IMG/VR virus record: IMGVR_UViG_3300007344_000218
Coordinates: 1-25,134 of that record
Strand: one strand, 5' to 3'
DNA length: 25,134 bases
DNA from: a virus
Below, piece by piece: positions 15,901 through 24,777 of this stretch; the stretch's first letter is position 1; the number at the start of each line of letters is the position of its first letter. The translations under genes were made by a program, and so were the position numbers. The notes under the pieces are model-generated. The model was not told the DNA's origin, did no database searches, and worked only from the letters and a program-made list of their open reading frames with translations.

Positions 15901-18900
15901 AAAGATACTTTTGTTGAAAGTAAGTCCGTAACTTCCTCTACTAACACCTCTGCTAGCGGGAACGCGGAAATAACTATATCGGGAACTTTTGAAACTGCTC
16001 CCTCAGTTAGCTCTGTATGGATGCTAGAAGAATTTTCTAGTGGTGTAAAAACAACAGGCTCTCCCGATCTTTATAAAGTTCTTGCAATCGCACAAGATGA
16101 AAAGAATATTTATAGTATTTCCGCAGTAGAGCATTATAATGAAAAATACGCATTTGTAGATGATCCTGACTCTATCATAGACATTCCAGATGATGTTTAT
16201 CCTACAGAACCAGAAACTATTATAAGCCCAACATCTGTTCGTATTTTACAAAATTCAAATGCTACTCGACCAAATGAAGAGTTAACTATAGAGTGGGATT
16301 ACCCAGAATTTGATAATAATGGCGATCCCACAAATAGGTTTTTAGATAGTTTCGAAGTATTACATACTATTCCTGGAAGGCAAAGTTCTTTCTTTACAGA
16401 TAATAGAACTCGATCTTTATTTTTAGAAAACGTACCAGATGGTACTTATATGTTCCGAGTGCGCGCAATTTCTGTTTCTCAGAAGAAATCGCCTTGGACA
16501 TCTTTTAAATATACTGTTGATGACCCTTTTGGAGATAAAGTAAATAGAATAAAAGGAATTCAAACAGAAGGTCTTACTTCTGTATACCCGTTTATTACAA
16601 ATGAAAGCCCCTCTACGGGAGGAAACTTACGGGGGGAATTTGATGGTACTTTGGGCGGGTATCCGAATAACGAAGATGGTTATAAAACAGGGGATATTGT
16701 CACTAACATCAGTGGAGATTATAAATATCTTCCTTCTAGTATTAATGGTGGAGATCCTACAGATTTAACAACTTGGAAGGACTATAGAGGAGGTATTTTA
16801 AAATTTAGTGGCTCTAATAGTGTTACAATAGCTCCTAGTAGATTTAGGCGAAATAAGTCAGTAACTTTTGGCTCTTCTGCAAATATAGATTGTAATTTTC
16901 TAAGAAAACCCTCTGATGAGTATTTTGGAGATTCTTCAGATGATGGAAGATTTTCTTATATAGCTGTTAATAATGATACAGAAGAGTTACTAGCTGTAAG
17001 TAATACTGTAGATAGGGATTTTGGTGTTTTTTACTGGTATGATGTTATTCATGCCGACAACCCCTCAAATACAGGAGTTTATAAGCATTGGAAAAATTTT
17101 AATAATACTCCTACTATTAGTATTACTGAAGATTCAAATAAAGTTACAGGGACTAATTTCGACGAGTTGGATAGTAATACTCCGATTTTATTTACAAAAG
17201 AACTTACTGCTAATGCTACAAATATTTCTTTTACTGCAAGTACAAAAACTATATCGTTACCTAGCCAGTATACCGCTGTTGAGGCTATAAGTGATTTAAT
17301 AGAAATAGAATCTTCTTCGGGAATTAATCAAGGAAGATTTACTATTGTTTCGAGAACATCCACTACAATTGTTGTAAAAGAGGCTTTAATTGATGAAAGT
17401 GTGGGGGCCACAATAACTATACAGCAACCACTATTTATCGCAAAAGTTGCAAGAAAAGAATCCTCCACTGTAATGTATCTTGATCGGCTTGCTCCGATGA
17501 CAATCAGATCGGTAGATAACCACAAAGTATTTAAGCCGCAGTATAACCCAGACTATCGTAATGATGTAATTGTAGGAAGAATAAGAAATAATAATAGTCT
17601 TGGCAGAGGAAGTTTTCAATTTGATAACTTTTTAACTTTTGATCCTAATTTAGGCGGAGGAAGGGAAGTTCAAGTTGATAGTAATGTTGCATTTTTGCAA
17701 TTTAATGCAGATCAAGAACAAGTTCTTGCACCAGATAATATAACTGTTACTGCAACTGCTTATGGTTTTGATAATCCCCAGTTTAAAATAACTTATGGAG
17801 ACCCTACTACTGAGCCTACTGATTCTAATGGTGGGTATACTATATTTGAACCCGCAGATACAACTCACAATACTCCCAGTGGAGGAGCTGTAGCAGTATA
17901 CAAAAAAGAAATATGGGATGGTTCTAATCCTATAACATGGGGAACCGGTGGAAATATAGAAGTTCATGTATCTGTTATAGAAGAAGAAGACCCCGGTGAT
18001 ACTTCAAAACAAGCAATAGATTCTATATCAATTCCTCGAGTTGGGGATGTAGCTGCCGGAGAAGGTGGTCGCACTGTATTTCTTGAATTAGAAGATTATG
18101 ATATTGTTTACGGTTCAGGCGGTACACAACCTATATGGACAGGAGGCCCAACAGCTTCTGATTATATTTCTTCTCCTTTTACAACCGACAGTCTAAGAAT
18201 TACTGCTACCGCCGGGGCAGGTTTTGGTGATCCTATATTTAGATTTAAAGTAGGTGGAGTAGTTGTGCCTAAGACTACTGGAGGTGCAGACTGGTTTGAC
18301 CCAGGTGGAGATATAGGCTTTGTTGACTGGCCTGTTCCTTATAGGTTATCTACAACCACAAATGGAGTAACAACCACTCCTTTTGGCTCCGAAGACGGAG
18401 GCAGTCTTATTGTAGTTGTAGACGTAGCAGAAAAACCCGACAATTGGACTTCAACTGTGCCGGGCTCGGGAGACAATACAAACGAACCTGCGACAGAGGA
18501 TATTTATGCAAAAGATGTAGATAATATTTTAGCTCTTCGACTAGGTGCTGGAGGTATTGCCGCGAATTTCACAAATGATAGTCATGTAGTTGCCTGTACT
18601 CCAGAAGGCGTAGTAGTAAATAATGCAAATAATCAAGTTGTTAACTCTGGCGGAGTAATGAAAGTTTTCGAAGGTGGGGTCGCTTTAAAGTATGTTGCTA
18701 GTAACCCCGATCATGGAGAGTGGACTATTTCTAGTACTTCTACCACCGAAGACTATAATCAGAATACCGGCAAAGGCATACAGGTAGGCGCATTTACTCA
18801 AACCCAAGAATCGGGAGGAGATTATGTAGCAACTGTAGCTGATCATGTTTTTATAGGTTCTTTAGGAGACGACCCCTTCGAAGAACAAGAGTCAATTACA

Positions 18901-21900
18901 TACGAAATCACAGTGCCTCAAGGAGCTGGAAAAACTGATTTGACTCTTGATGTATCTCAAACATTTGCTCTTGTAAAAGCTGGCCAAGGCGGGGTAGGGC
19001 AAGTTTACTTATATAAAAGTGCAGCAGCTACTGCAACTCCTTCCAGCCCCTCTGCATCTTTTCCTCAAGTTAAAGTAAATCTTCAAACCGGAGCAATTGA
19101 TACAACTGGAACAGATCCTAATGGAGATGCCGTTTATGATGGAGACGATGAAGGATGGTACACAAGTGCTTCAGCAGCACAAGCTGTAGGCACTGCTGGA
19201 CAGGTTGTATGGGTTGTTGCTGCCGCAGCCTCTGGATTTGAAACTTTCGATTATATAGAGAATGATGAGTGGACAACAGCGGCACAATTTAATGGAGAGA
19301 ATGGATTAAACTCAGCAACAATAGAAATATTTCAAGGAACAAATTCTTTAACTGCTCCCACTCTTCCTGAAGATATAGATTATACTTTTTCCTCGGGAGC
19401 TATAGCAGCAACGGGTAGTGGTACAGGATTGGGTTCCTGGTCTACAGATATGCCTGCCCCTTCAAAAACCGCTAAGTATGTTTGGAGAAGCGCGGCAGCT
19501 GCAATTAGTAACTCATCCACTGTCACAATTGATGGTACTGGCAGCGACCCTGCTGGAGAAGATTGGAGCACTCCTGAAATAGTTGCTCGTTTTTCTGCTG
19601 CCGATAAGATAATAGAGTACTATAAAAATACAACAACAAATACGGCTCCTACAACTCTGCCTGATATTACTTACGATTTTGATGACGATAGTATTACTGT
19701 AACAGCGCTGTCAGGTTGGAGCCAAGACGCCTCCGGAGTAGATTCTACAAATTTATATGAATGGAGAGTAGATAAGAGAGTTGTCTATCCCGATTCAGGT
19801 TCTACTGTAGCTATTAGTGGAAATGACTGGAACGGGCCTATACTCTTTTCTGCATATGGAGAAGTTGGAGAAGCAGCATACTCTGTTAGTGCAACAAATG
19901 TTAATCATACTTTTGTTGGCCAATCTGATGGCCTTGTAGATACTAATGATTTTTCATGTGGATTTGTTGTAAGAAAAGGAAGTCAAGCATATACTTTTGC
20001 TGCGACTGGTACTGCTGCAAATACTTATTTTGTTACTACTTCTAGTCCTGTTAATTGCGTACCTTCTGTAAATTCTAGTACAGGAGCGGTTACCATAACA
20101 GGAACTTCTGATATTTTAGACACTTCCAGTGTTAAAACAGCAAGTTTTACTATACAAGTTCTAGACTTAGGCGATTCAAATGCTATTATGGGAGAATTTG
20201 ATGTAAGTCTGTCTAAAATTATTCTTACTCGTGGTGGTGGTGATTTTACAAAAACCTCTGCAACTAATGCCGCAGCTTGGAAAGGAACCTTAACGAATGC
20301 GGCGGCGGTTGAAGCAGCGGCTTTTGTTATAGCTAATTCCGGGGACGGTTTTATAGTTCCAAATGATCGTGTTACAATGACAGATGGAACAAATGCAGCA
20401 ACGCGTATATATACTGGAGCAAGAACAGACACCTCGAGTACTGTCACTGCGGGCTCCTTTAGTAGTGTAGTAACAGAACTATTTGATGGAAGTGTTATTG
20501 TATCTGGGACTCTTTCAGCCGATAGACTTGCTGCAAATACTACTACCACAAATCAATTAAATGTTGGTAGTATATTGCAGGTAGGATCGCCGTCCGGGCC
20601 TGCTGCAGACGGCAAAGTGTACTCTGTAGGAAAAACATCTTATACGGATAATACTGCCGGATTTTATATGGACGGTAGTGGTAAAGTAAATATTGGTAAT
20701 TCCTCTAATTTCATGAAATTTGATGGCAGTACTTTTAGTTTTGGAGGTGCTGGAGGCGGTACTCAAGCAGTAAAGTTTGTACAAATCTTTAAGATTAATG
20801 ACAGTACTTTAGGATTCACTACAGGAAATGATGCAACAGATCAAACCTATTCTTCCCCATTAAATGGATTAGAGTCTGGCTGGAGCACAACTATACCCAC
20901 ACCTGCTACAGGTGAAAGTATTTATGTAGCATCTAGAACCTTCACTTCTGACGGACAATCTCCTCAAACATCCTCTTGGGACGGTCCTACTTTATATTCT
21001 TATATAGGCACTGATGGTGCTATCGGTCCGCAGGGCCCAGTAGGTCCTATTGGTCCAACGGGTGGTACAGGTCCTGCTGGAACCGGAGTTAATATTTATT
21101 TTACACGTACTAGTGGAACTCCAACGGCCACTGGGACTGCTGCTACTCCATCAGGCAATGTTACATGGTCTGATTCACCTCCTACAGGTACTACAAAACT
21201 ATGGGCTGTAAAGGGTACTAGCACTAATGGTACTACTTGGACTTGGGGGTCTCCCTACGCTCTAGAAGGTACTTCTGCAGTAGAACAATATGTATACCAG
21301 ATAAAAAGTAATGGGGGAGCTGCAACGAGTAACCCTCCCGCAGATGGAACATATAACTTCAGTAACGGTAATTGGAGTGCTCCTAGTGGCTGGCAAAAGG
21401 GGGTTCCGACTATAACTGCAGATAATGAAGTAGTATATGTATCTTATGCGGTAGCTACGGGTACTCCTACTACTACAAACGCTACACTTGATTGGTCAAG
21501 CGCTGCAGTATATGCTAGAAGAAATGATGGTGCTATCGGTCCGCAGGGCCCAGTAGGTCCTATTGGTCCAACGGGTGGTACAGGTCCTATCGGTCCGCAG
21601 GGCCCAGTAGGTCCAGTAGGTCCAGGGGGTCCGGCAGGCCCCACAGGCCCACTTGGGCCTAGTGGTTCTGCTTTTTACAATGTAGATGTTAATACTACTA
21701 CAGCGGCAAGTTCACTTACCCCTACGAATGCTCAGGTATTGGCAGTAATTGGCAGATATGCCGTAGTAGGAGACATAGTTGTTCTTACTACAAATAATAC
21801 TACCACTCCTTCTTACGGCTGGAGATGTACAGTGGCACAATCTTCTTCAAGTAATGGCAGTTGGACTGCTGCTGCTACATTTATCTCAGGAGATTTAATC

Positions 21901-22092
21901 GTAGATGGAAGCATTGGAGCAAGTGAAATAAAAGCAAATGCAATTGATGCAAACCAGTTAGCAATTTCAAATGCAAATGCGGGAGGAACTGGTATTTTTA
22001 TGTTCTCTGGAACAGGCGGTCCAAAAATAAATATATATGAAAGTGGTACTCTTCGAGTTAAATTAGGAAACTTATCAACGACTGGCGATTAA
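12994..22092 (+). CDS. Giant tail tip / central fibre protein, lambda gpJ-like host specificity protein
   Basis: Receptor-binding tip protein of 3032 residues (lambda J has 1132). N-terminal [24 protein letters not shown] is the J signature. [12 protein letters not shown] beta segment lies at about 140-209. The phage-tail_3 core (about 635-860) includes [22 protein letters not shown] and [17 protein letters not shown] fibronectin type III-like domain spans about 1075-1180. Then come Ig-like sections and six degenerate modules of about 65-105 residues (from 1999, 2105, 2205, 2591, 2699 and 2762). Two collagen-like Gly-X-Y blocks occupy 2675-2696 and 2846-2891. SADRLAANT (near 2503) and [17 protein letters not shown] near the C-terminus resemble DUF1983-type fibre segments. 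The start has AAGGAAA upstream. One base separates its stop from the oxygenase start. The C-terminal part probably trimerises as a fibre and contacts the receptor. Confidence 0.9.
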   Translation: MVTPVKSNQQHIFIHDALCEGPIDGLLYGDASIFLNGNRVKDIDPDAPWTPAGGKIYFDSSVDIAGDVSAATIPSTMVGIPKNSNFIVLRSAGISKTSSSAEGTSGNISITGTSDFSIEYNTYNQGASVPLQYPTAGSLPSTITPSNGGSGYTSAPTVKVKYNVTNLEVPNVKYNATITNGSVTAITLDANINSGNTGLTGVFRFEISSPELIDNRFIALADPTTNDIIAIGEGKWSSGSTLTFIPSTVNYNQNYWLANNNIPYKVQVIETIEITQIGSTSITLVDPPSLGAGTYSFTLTGSRSPSASELDAENPGSSENFVAQFRAGNTFQDPITELNGVGGGTSYTVATNTLTNIILRQINYTVWNTNNPNDTLTGVQVHSTTGYPEGQTITSEGNTEPFEIQGSNFSVNPDVVKSLDEVRISIGYNSLQAIRKDNGDDIYNYAKYLIQIARKPPGATEYEKYKHAFESADGTSVGQIEHSGKDRSAVSFEHYIDLSIIKPFEDFKIRIFRLTRPKGRGVRQGGGDQPPDWDTDQGDSTSSITNVVGINKDKFSYPYTAHAGLFLDSKEFTSVPNRSYEIRGMKVKVPQGYLPREYSTATQNKPDANGTAYTVPTYPNFWSGSFSDELYYTNNPVWVFLDLITNDRFGAGEWIKLSDIDIYSLYRVSKYCDELVPDGKGGYEPRFTANLYLAKATDVYKVVKDMATIFSSIVYWMDGKLSTVLDAPGDPVYSFSKANVLDGAFVYESTGQKTRVNQVVVTWNDPSIGYEQSNVIVEDRNDIVSSGRVISQNAVAFGCTSEGQARRYGKWKLFTAQGQSEIVSFRTSFEGLFLKPGDVIEVQDASRYGSMLSGRVAGVTTDGSSNHVVTVDRPLTLDANNTYNLNVLITEPAAFYVGEDSLELSNTGIVVNSGGTPYSRGDRIITGLFIWDEVDEEYQSTFIDTEEKASNAFYRDGATTYRPIELSWKKDTFVESKSVTSSTNTSASGNAEITISGTFETAPSVSSVWMLEEFSSGVKTTGSPDLYKVLAIAQDEKNIYSISAVEHYNEKYAFVDDPDSIIDIPDDVYPTEPETIISPTSVRILQNSNATRPNEELTIEWDYPEFDNNGDPTNRFLDSFEVLHTIPGRQSSFFTDNRTRSLFLENVPDGTYMFRVRAISVSQKKSPWTSFKYTVDDPFGDKVNRIKGIQTEGLTSVYPFITNESPSTGGNLRGEFDGTLGGYPNNEDGYKTGDIVTNISGDYKYLPSSINGGDPTDLTTWKDYRGGILKFSGSNSVTIAPSRFRRNKSVTFGSSANIDCNFLRKPSDEYFGDSSDDGRFSYIAVNNDTEELLAVSNTVDRDFGVFYWYDVIHADNPSNTGVYKHWKNFNNTPTISITEDSNKVTGTNFDELDSNTPILFTKELTANATNISFTASTKTISLPSQYTAVEAISDLIEIESSSGINQGRFTIVSRTSTTIVVKEALIDESVGATITIQQPLFIAKVARKESSTVMYLDRLAPMTIRSVDNHKVFKPQYNPDYRNDVIVGRIRNNNSLGRGSFQFDNFLTFDPNLGGGREVQVDSNVAFLQFNADQEQVLAPDNITVTATAYGFDNPQFKITYGDPTTEPTDSNGGYTIFEPADTTHNTPSGGAVAVYKKEIWDGSNPITWGTGGNIEVHVSVIEEEDPGDTSKQAIDSISIPRVGDVAAGEGGRTVFLELEDYDIVYGSGGTQPIWTGGPTASDYISSPFTTDSLRITATAGAGFGDPIFRFKVGGVVVPKTTGGADWFDPGGDIGFVDWPVPYRLSTTTNGVTTTPFGSEDGGSLIVVVDVAEKPDNWTSTVPGSGDNTNEPATEDIYAKDVDNILALRLGAGGIAANFTNDSHVVACTPEGVVVNNANNQVVNSGGVMKVFEGGVALKYVASNPDHGEWTISSTSTTEDYNQNTGKGIQVGAFTQTQESGGDYVATVADHVFIGSLGDDPFEEQESITYEITVPQGAGKTDLTLDVSQTFALVKAGQGGVGQVYLYKSAAATATPSSPSASFPQVKVNLQTGAIDTTGTDPNGDAVYDGDDEGWYTSASAAQAVGTAGQVVWVVAAAASGFETFDYIENDEWTTAAQFNGENGLNSATIEIFQGTNSLTAPTLPEDIDYTFSSGAIAATGSGTGLGSWSTDMPAPSKTAKYVWRSAAAAISNSSTVTIDGTGSDPAGEDWSTPEIVARFSAADKIIEYYKNTTTNTAPTTLPDITYDFDDDSITVTALSGWSQDASGVDSTNLYEWRVDKRVVYPDSGSTVAISGNDWNGPILFSAYGEVGEAAYSVSATNVNHTFVGQSDGLVDTNDFSCGFVVRKGSQAYTFAATGTAANTYFVTTSSPVNCVPSVNSSTGAVTITGTSDILDTSSVKTASFTIQVLDLGDSNAIMGEFDVSLSKIILTRGGGDFTKTSATNAAAWKGTLTNAAAVEAAAFVIANSGDGFIVPNDRVTMTDGTNAATRIYTGARTDTSSTVTAGSFSSVVTELFDGSVIVSGTLSADRLAANTTTTNQLNVGSILQVGSPSGPAADGKVYSVGKTSYTDNTAGFYMDGSGKVNIGNSSNFMKFDGSTFSFGGAGGGTQAVKFVQIFKINDSTLGFTTGNDATDQTYSSPLNGLESGWSTTIPTPATGESIYVASRTFTSDGQSPQTSSWDGPTLYSYIGTDGAIGPQGPVGPIGPTGGTGPAGTGVNIYFTRTSGTPTATGTAATPSGNVTWSDSPPTGTTKLWAVKGTSTNGTTWTWGSPYALEGTSAVEQYVYQIKSNGGAATSNPPADGTYNFSNGNWSAPSGWQKGVPTITADNEVVYVSYAVATGTPTTTNATLDWSSAAVYARRNDGAIGPQGPVGPIGPTGGTGPIGPQGPVGPVGPGGPAGPTGPLGPSGSAFYNVDVNTTTAASSLTPTNAQVLAVIGRYAVVGDIVVLTTNNTTTPSYGWRCTVAQSSSSNGSWTAAATFISGDLIVDGSIGASEIKANAIDANQLAISNANAGGTGIFMFSGTGGPKINIYESGTLRVKLGNLSTTGD
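21012..21075 (+). repeat. Direct repeat copy A encoding collagen-like block 1 of J
   Basis: 64 bases identical to 21525-21588, encoding [20 protein letters not shown] plus the following Pro. The offset is 513 bases, which is 171 codons, so recombination between copies would keep the frame. Confidence 0.95.
21525..21588 (+). repeat. Direct repeat copy B encoding collagen-like block 2 of J
   Basis: Exact 64-base copy of 21012-21075. It opens the longer second collagen-like block, which runs on for eight further Gly-X-Y triplets. Confidence 0.95.
21587..21614 (+). repeat. Partial third copy of the collagen-like repeat
   Basis: 28 bases identical to 21533-21560, offset 54 bases (18 codons), encoding a second GPQGPV-type run. 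It shows that the second block grew by local in-frame duplication. Confidence 0.85.
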
Positions 22093-22093
22093 A

Positions 22094-22654
22094 ATGAAAA
22101 AAATAATAGATACTCCTCTCTCTTTATGGAGAGGAGAGTTTTCTTCCGAAATATGTAGAAAAATAATAGCAGAAGGTTTAGAGTTAGACTTAGAAACTGC
22201 AGGAATTGATAAAACCATAGATACAAATATTCGTAAAAATAAAGTGGGCTGGTTCGAAGAAAACGGTTGGGTAGATAACTTATTATTTAATTATGTATCT
22301 AAAACAAATATGTTAAATGGTTGGAATTTTCATATAACCGATAAAGAAAAACCGCAGTTTACAGTTTATGAATCGAATGAGTTTTATAATTGGCACAGAG
22401 ATTGTGACGTAACTCTACCTCTGCAAAGAAAAATTTCAGTAACGGTTCAATTATCAAATCCTTTTACTTACGAAGGAGGAGACTTTAATATAAAAGACTA
22501 TTGGGGGCAAAACGATTTAGATATTCATCCTGATAGTAAAATAGAAGGAACTATTATAATATTTGCTTCGAGTCTTTTACATACAGTCTTTCCTGTTACA
22601 CAAGGTGTTAGGTATTCATTAGTACAGTGGTATTCAGGGCCAGATTTTATATAA
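22094..22654 (+). CDS. 2-oxoglutarate/Fe(II)-dependent oxygenase, prolyl-hydroxylase-like
   Basis: The product has 186 residues and is predicted to use 2-oxoglutarate, O2 and Fe(II) to hydroxylate a substrate. The double-stranded beta-helix motifs are complete: H101-x-D103 (FYNWHRDCDV) and H163 (LLHTVFPV) bind iron, and R173, ten residues on (GVRYSLVQWY), should bind the 2-oxoglutarate carboxylate. Y92 in the QFTVYESNEFYNWH section matches the usual Tyr of prolyl 4-hydroxylase-like enzymes, and GGDF in the middle is also typical. It begins one base after the stop of the J gene, which encodes Gly-Pro-X collagen-like blocks, so translation is probably coupled. The substrate is unknown. A tail fibre proline is one candidate, while host protein or nucleotide targets are alternatives. 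The family is confident. Confidence 0.9.
   Translation: MKKIIDTPLSLWRGEFSSEICRKIIAEGLELDLETAGIDKTIDTNIRKNKVGWFEENGWVDNLLFNYVSKTNMLNGWNFHITDKEKPQFTVYESNEFYNWHRDCDVTLPLQRKISVTVQLSNPFTYEGGDFNIKDYWGQNDLDIHPDSKIEGTIIIFASSLLHTVFPVTQGVRYSLVQWYSGPDFI
22113..22136 (+). other. Strong hairpin inside the start of the oxygenase gene
   Basis: A perfect 8-bp stem CTCCTCTC / GAGAGGAG (22113-22120 with 22129-22136), with an 8-base loop, is followed by AGAGTTTTCTT. It lies about 20 bases inside the oxygenase gene. It could act as an intragenic attenuator or limit translation at the end of the J message. The T run is not directly next to the stem. Confidence 0.45.
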
Positions 22655-22672
22655 CCACCAAAAAAATAAAAC

Positions 22673-22701
22673 TTGACATAGAATGTCCCCTTTGTTATAA
22701 T
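22673..22701 (+). promoter_or_regulatory. Consensus sigma-70 promoter for the fibre gene unit
   Basis: Perfect TTGACA (22673-22678) and perfect TATAAT (22696-22701) with a 17-base spacer. The predicted start near 22708 leaves a leader of only about 15 bases, with the ribosome binding site (TAGGAG, 22709-22714) at the very 5' end of the mRNA. The -35 box overlaps an inverted repeat, GACAT-AGA-ATGTC (22675-22687). Confidence 0.9.
22675..22687. promoter_or_regulatory. Possible operator overlapping the -35 box
   Basis: Perfect 5-bp inverted repeat GACAT-AGA-ATGTC covering the last four bases of the -35 box and the first half of the spacer. A repressor bound here would block RNA polymerase. It is short, so chance is possible. 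Confidence 0.3.
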
Positions 22702-22722
22702 TTCATCATAGGAGAACTTTAA

Positions 22723-23094
22723 ATGAGCGCAGCAACTTATAACTTATTCATTGACCAAGGGTCCGACTTTGCTATTGACTTGGTAATTAAGGAAAACGGT
22801 TCCGCAATGGATTTGACCAATTACTCCGGTCGGGGACAACTGCGCTCAACTCATGAGTCAACTACGATTGTGGGTTATTTTAAAGTTACAAAGACAAATC
22901 CTACAGGAGGCTCGTTAAAGGTAGAAATTCCAAACGGTAACTGGACGGACTCTGGAGGTACTGTTCGGCAGGGTAGCAAAGATATAGCGGCTGGGCAGTA
23001 TGTGTATGATTTAGAAATTTTTACGAATGCAGATGCAGTAGTTAAAAGGATTATGCAAGGAACTGCTACAATCAATCCGGAAGTTACACGATAA
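22723..23094 (+). CDS. Small virion-associated protein, Ig/baseplate-upper-protein-like
   Basis: A 123-residue, all-beta protein. It opens with ATYNLFIDQGSDFAIDLVI and continues with MDLTNYSGRGQLRS, GSLKVEIPNG, and AAGQYVYDLEIFTNADAVVKRI to the end. This pattern resembles small beta-sandwich structural proteins encoded beside fibre genes in many, especially marine, phages and the N-terminal part of BppU-type baseplate proteins. A specific role (adaptor between tip and fibre, or decoration) cannot be read from the sequence. It is the first gene behind a perfect promoter with a good ribosome binding site, which suggests many copies per particle. Its TAA overlaps the next start as TAATG. Confidence 0.6.
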   Translation: MSAATYNLFIDQGSDFAIDLVIKENGSAMDLTNYSGRGQLRSTHESTTIVGYFKVTKTNPTGGSLKVEIPNGNWTDSGGTVRQGSKDIAAGQYVYDLEIFTNADAVVKRIMQGTATINPEVTR

Positions 23095-23492
23095 TGGCAG
23101 GCCCAACTACAATTGAAGTTACAGAAAATGTAACATCTATCACAGCTACTGGCGATCAGATATCTATTGATCTTACTGATGATGTTACTACAATTCAGGC
23201 ATATAACTTAGCAGTTCCTACAGCGGTTCCCGGAGTAATTGACGCTTCAAGTGTGACTGTAACGGGATACAACACAATTTCTACAGGATTTTTAGACGAG
23301 GCTCTAAAAGTTCTTGCAGACCAAAGTTTTCGTGGTGGTAGCACCCCAACTACAAATGTAGAAGAGGGCGATACTTGGTACGATACTTTAAATAATATTT
23401 TTTACGTTTACCGGACAATCAATGGTATCACAGACTGGTACCCCCTGCTTGCAACGCAAACAGATAGTCGATTAGACGGAGGGGCCTTTTAA
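23094..23492 (+). CDS. Short fibre-associated structural protein
   Basis: A 132-residue protein. The N-terminal 40 residues are Thr/Val/Ile-rich beta repeats (TIEVTENVTSITATGDQISI, then LTDDVTTIQA). The middle is VTGYNTISTGFLDEALKVLAD. The C-terminal part EEGDTWYDTLNNIFYVYR with a following W-Y-P resembles the small beta modules often found at fibre ends (GDxWYDxxxNxxYVY). It ends in SRLDGGAF, strikingly like the TTLDGGTF end of the next protein. It starts in TAATG coupled to the preceding gene, with CGGAAG about 11 bases upstream. It may be a fibre hinge or chaperone; no enzyme motif is visible. Confidence 0.55.
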   Translation: MAGPTTIEVTENVTSITATGDQISIDLTDDVTTIQAYNLAVPTAVPGVIDASSVTVTGYNTISTGFLDEALKVLADQSFRGGSTPTTNVEEGDTWYDTLNNIFYVYRTINGITDWYPLLATQTDSRLDGGAF

Positions 23493-23512
23493 GGCTGCTG
23501 GAGACCATTTAA

Positions 23513-24730
23513 ATGGCCACTACTCAAACTATTCAAATTAAGCGCAGTACAACCACCGCTGCTCCCAGCACCAGCCTAGCGGCAGGCGAACTCGCGTACT
23601 CAAGTAACTCTGATAAACTTTTTATCGGGCATCCCGATGGAACCACTGGTAATATTGTAATTGCATCTACCGCTCCTCTTACAGTCGGAGGCGATTCAGG
23701 TACTGATGTAACTATTAATATTCAAGATCTTCTTGATATTACTGGCGATACCGGTATTACTACTACTATTGCTAAGTCAGGAACTACAGCAACACTTAGT
23801 GTAGATCTTGACGATACTGCTGTAACTCCTGGAAGTTATGGCTCTTCTACTGCGATTCCTACTTTTACGGTCGACCAGCAAGGTCGTTTGACCGCAGCGG
23901 GCACTGCTTCGATTACTACAAGTCTTACTATTCAATCTGACGACGCGGTAGACAATGTTGTAGCTCTTGCCACAGATAAGTTAAAGATTCTTGGTGGAAC
24001 CGGTATTACTACAAGTAACACTGGTGATGATGTAACAATTACTGGAGATGATGCTACTACATCTACAAAAGGTATTGCATCTTTTAGCTCTGCTGACTTT
24101 TCTGTTTCTTCAGGAGCGGTTAGCATTGCAACTGGAGGAATTTCAAATACTCAACTTGTAAATGACTCTACATTCCTTGGAAGCACAGAACTTACTTTAG
24201 GCGATACGACAGGCACTACATCCACTATTGATGGCATGCAAGTTATTCATGGTATTGATGGTTCGGGCACAGATGCTGCCGGTACAAATCTTACCTTTAA
24301 AGCGGGTGCTGGTACTGGAGCAGGTGCGGGCGGTTCAATTATTTTCCAAACTGCTGATGGTGCTACAAGCGGTACAGGTGTAAATTCTTTCACTTCTGCA
24401 ATGACAATTGCAGACGATGGTGCTGTAACAATCGCGGGTGATCTTACTGTAAATGGTACAACTACTACTGTTAATTCAAACACTGTTGAAATTGGGGATA
24501 ATATTATTCTTCTCAACCGTGATGAAACGGGCACTCCTTCACAAAATGCGGGTATTGAAATTGAGCGAGGCACAGCAACAAATGTTTACTTGCGTTGGAA
24601 TGAGACTTCCGACATTTGGCAGGTATTTGAGCCCGATCCGAATAATAGCAATACTTTGACTACCGCGAATCTGTTGACAACTGTCAACTTTGAGACTCAG
24701 ATTACGACACTCGACGGCGGTACATTCTAA
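23513..24730 (+). CDS. Tail fibre protein with major tropism determinant-type N-terminus
   Basis: A 405-residue fibre, very rich in Thr, Gly, Ser and Ala. Residues 1-45 (TIQIKRSTTTAAPSTSLAAG, then ELAYSSNSDKLFIG) match the N-terminal attachment domain style of Bordetella phage Mtd. The middle is a long run of beta-helix-like repeats (NIQDLLDITGDTGIT, ILGGTGITTSNTGDDVTITG). LTVNGTTTTVNSNTVEIGDN followed by IILLNRDETGTPS, IEIERGTATNVYLRWNET and IWQVFEPD form a fibre-end module widespread in marine phage fibres. It ends TTLDGGTF. A TGGAG site precedes the ATG by about nine bases. There is no lectin-type variable region and no reverse transcriptase nearby, so diversity generation is not indicated. 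Confidence 0.78.
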   Translation: MATTQTIQIKRSTTTAAPSTSLAAGELAYSSNSDKLFIGHPDGTTGNIVIASTAPLTVGGDSGTDVTINIQDLLDITGDTGITTTIAKSGTTATLSVDLDDTAVTPGSYGSSTAIPTFTVDQQGRLTAAGTASITTSLTIQSDDAVDNVVALATDKLKILGGTGITTSNTGDDVTITGDDATTSTKGIASFSSADFSVSSGAVSIATGGISNTQLVNDSTFLGSTELTLGDTTGTTSTIDGMQVIHGIDGSGTDAAGTNLTFKAGAGTGAGAGGSIIFQTADGATSGTGVNSFTSAMTIADDGAVTIAGDLTVNGTTTTVNSNTVEIGDNIILLNRDETGTPSQNAGIEIERGTATNVYLRWNETSDIWQVFEPDPNNSNTLTTANLLTTVNFETQITTLDGGTF

Positions 24731-24740
24731 ACAATATAAT
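24711..24740 (+). promoter_or_regulatory. Possible promoter for the last fibre gene
   Basis: A perfect TATAAT (24735-24740) lies 18 bases after TCGACG (24711-24716), which matches the -35 consensus at four of six positions. The predicted start would fall at the edge of the palindrome at 24746-24757. It is plausible because two other late promoters lie upstream, but it is weaker than they are. Confidence 0.35.
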
Positions 24741-24745
24741 CCTTC

Positions 24746-24757
24746 GCGTATATACGC
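24746..24757. repeat. 12-base perfect palindrome GCGTATATACGC
   Basis: Self-complementary over 12 bases in the 47-base gap between the two fibre genes, at the predicted start of transcription of the possible promoter. It could be an operator or a short hairpin. A T-rich AGTTTTA follows, but the stem is too short for a convincing terminator. Confidence 0.4.
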
Positions 24758-24777
24758 AGTTTTAAAGAGGAAGCCAA

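Noticed and set aside
17021-17290. 89-codon + strand frame inside J
   Set aside because: Leu/Ile-rich out-of-frame reading within an uninterrupted J frame; no ribosome binding site.
20025-20549. 174-codon antisense open frame in J
   Set aside because: Arises from the Thr/Ser/Ala codon pattern of the J fibre on the other strand. No start signal or recognisable protein.
21444-21644. Antisense collagen-like Gly-Pro open frame
   Set aside because: Reverse complement of GGTCCN-type repeats reads as Gly-Pro again. It is a mirror effect of the J collagen block.
23484-23495. GCCTT-TT-AAGGC inverted repeat over a stop codon as a terminator
   Set aside because: The stem is only four to five pairs and no T run follows.
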